Assembly: GCA_947627405.1 (NCBI GenBank)
Contig: CANQVY010000072.1
Location: 1 to 6,357, forward strand
Direction of reading: 5' to 3'
DNA from: an uncultured Bacilli bacterium
GTDB taxonomy: Bacteria > Bacillota_I > Bacilli_A > RF39 > UBA660
Length of the DNA: 6,357 bases
Shown here: piece after piece, positions 5,660-6,357 of the stretch
Numbering within the stretch: the first letter of the stretch is position 1
How the letters are laid out: each line of letters starts with the position of its first letter
Position numbers and translations under genes: made by a program
Notes under the pieces: generated by a model
The model's input: the letters and a program-made list of their open reading frames with translations, nothing else
What the model was told of the DNA's origin: nothing
The model's database searches: none

Positions 5660-6262
5660 ATGTCAAGATATACAGGACCTAGTTTCAAAAAATCTAGAAG
5701 AGTTGGCTTTTCTACATTAGAAAATGGAAAAGATTTAGCTAGAAGGCCTTATAGACCTGGACAACACGGAAATGATCGAAGAGGCAAAGTTTCTAACTAT
5801 GGAGAGCAATTAAATGAAAAGCAAAAAGTTAAATTTATGTATGGATTAAATGAAAAACAATTTAGATTAACTTTTGAAAAAGCTGGTAAAATGAGTGGTA
5901 TTCATGGTGATAACTTCTTGAAACTACTAGAATCTAGATTAGATAACTTAGTCTATAGAATTGGTTTTGCAAATACTAGACGTGGTGCTAGACAATTAGT
6001 TAACCATGGTCATATTACTGTTGATGGTAAAAAAGTGGATATTCCATCATTCAGAGTTAAACCAGGGCAAGTCATTGCATTAAAAGAAAAAGACAAAGAT
6101 CTAAAATGTGTTAATGAAGCATTAGAAAAAGTCATCAAAAGAGTAGAATATATCAATTATGATGAAAATAAAAAATGTGCAACTTATGTCAGAATGCCTG
6201 AAAGAAATGAGCTTAACGCCGATATTAACGAAGCGTTAATTGTTGAATTCTATAGTAGATAA
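5660..6262 (+). CDS. rpsD: 30S ribosomal protein S4
   Basis: S4 binds the 5' domain of 16S rRNA, nucleates assembly of the small subunit body, and contributes to decoding fidelity. The 200-residue length equals that of Bacillus S4. The N-terminus MSRYTGPSFKKSRRVG and the segment RRPYRPGQHG (29-38) are typical. The S4 RNA-binding domain spans about 91-155, with SRLDNLVYRIGFANTRRGAR (92-111) and VNHGHITVDGKKVDIPSF (114-131). The C-terminus has YVRMPERNELNADINEALIVEFYSR (176-200), where the fidelity residues of the family lie. It is the zinc-free type: the only cysteines are Cys150 and Cys173, with none of the N-terminal zinc-ribbon cysteines. AAGGAG lies 7 nt upstream of the ATG. It is transcribed alone, divergently from ezrA, from a consensus promoter through a structured leader that probably mediates autoregulation. 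Confidence 0.99.
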   Translation: MSRYTGPSFKKSRRVGFSTLENGKDLARRPYRPGQHGNDRRGKVSNYGEQLNEKQKVKFMYGLNEKQFRLTFEKAGKMSGIHGDNFLKLLESRLDNLVYRIGFANTRRGARQLVNHGHITVDGKKVDIPSFRVKPGQVIALKEKDKDLKCVNEALEKVIKRVEYINYDENKKCATYVRMPERNELNADINEALIVEFYSR

Positions 6263-6297
6263 TAAAGAAAAGAGATTTGTAATTGAAGTGATATGAT

Positions 6298-6339
6298 AAA
6301 AGTAGACAGATTCAAAAAAAGAATCAGTCTACTTTTTTT
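6298..6339 (+). terminator. Intrinsic terminator of rpsD
   Basis: AAAAGTAGAC (6298-6307) pairs with GTCTACTTTT (6327-6336). An A/A mismatch and a further 5 base pairs GATTC/GAATC (6309-6313 with 6321-6325) follow, closing on a loop of seven A residues. The 3' arm ends in seven T residues (6333-6339). It begins 35 nt after the rpsD stop codon and shows that rpsD forms a single-gene transcript. The 6263-6297 stretch before it holds nothing else I can identify. Confidence 0.95.
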
Positions 6340-6357
6340 GATACAATAAAATAGAAA

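Overview
This window comes from a very AT-rich, spore-forming, low-GC Gram-positive bacterium (Firmicutes/Bacilli). An alpha/beta-type small acid-soluble spore protein gene with a sigma-G-like promoter shows the spore-forming character. The EzrA division regulator and a zinc-free, 200-residue ribosomal protein S4 place it in the Bacilli. The base composition and the lone pilin-like gene would suit the Erysipelotrichales/RF39-like lineages close to Mollicutes, but that placement is inference. All tryptophan codons I checked are TGG and every gene end inside the window is TAA or TAG, so the standard code fits.

Layout, right to left on the minus strand: from about 5406 a probable transcript runs through ezrA, a short overlapping pilin-like gene, a HEAT-like DNA alkylation repair protein of the AlkD superfamily, and thiI (4-thiouridine synthase). 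Gaps are small (overlap, 31 nt, 48 nt) and I see no terminator between them. Next is the single-gene sasp unit, with its own forespore promoter (995-1023) and a hairpin terminator (711-737). The 5' half of ackA (acetate kinase), with its own probable promoter, then runs off the left edge. On the plus strand, rpsD (ribosomal protein S4) is transcribed from a consensus sigma-A promoter (TTGACA, 17 nt, TATAAT) through a structured leader of about 147 nt. It ends in a strong intrinsic terminator close to the right edge.

The neighbourhood resembles the Bacillus subtilis arrangement in which rpsD, ezrA, nifZ, thiI, sspA and ackA lie near one another. Two things differ. The cysteine desulfurase that normally sits beside thiI is absent, and its slot holds a DNA repair gene. 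A class III (type IV pilin-like) prepilin gene is inserted directly behind ezrA, overlapping its stop codon.

The most informative non-coding element is the rpsD leader. It can form a 15-bp long-range helix (5534-5549 with 5604-5620) followed at once by a hairpin (5621-5650) that covers the rpsD Shine-Dalgarno sequence. This is the layout expected for translational autoregulation by S4. The window is otherwise mostly housekeeping. I see no mobile elements, CRISPR array, tRNA or rRNA.
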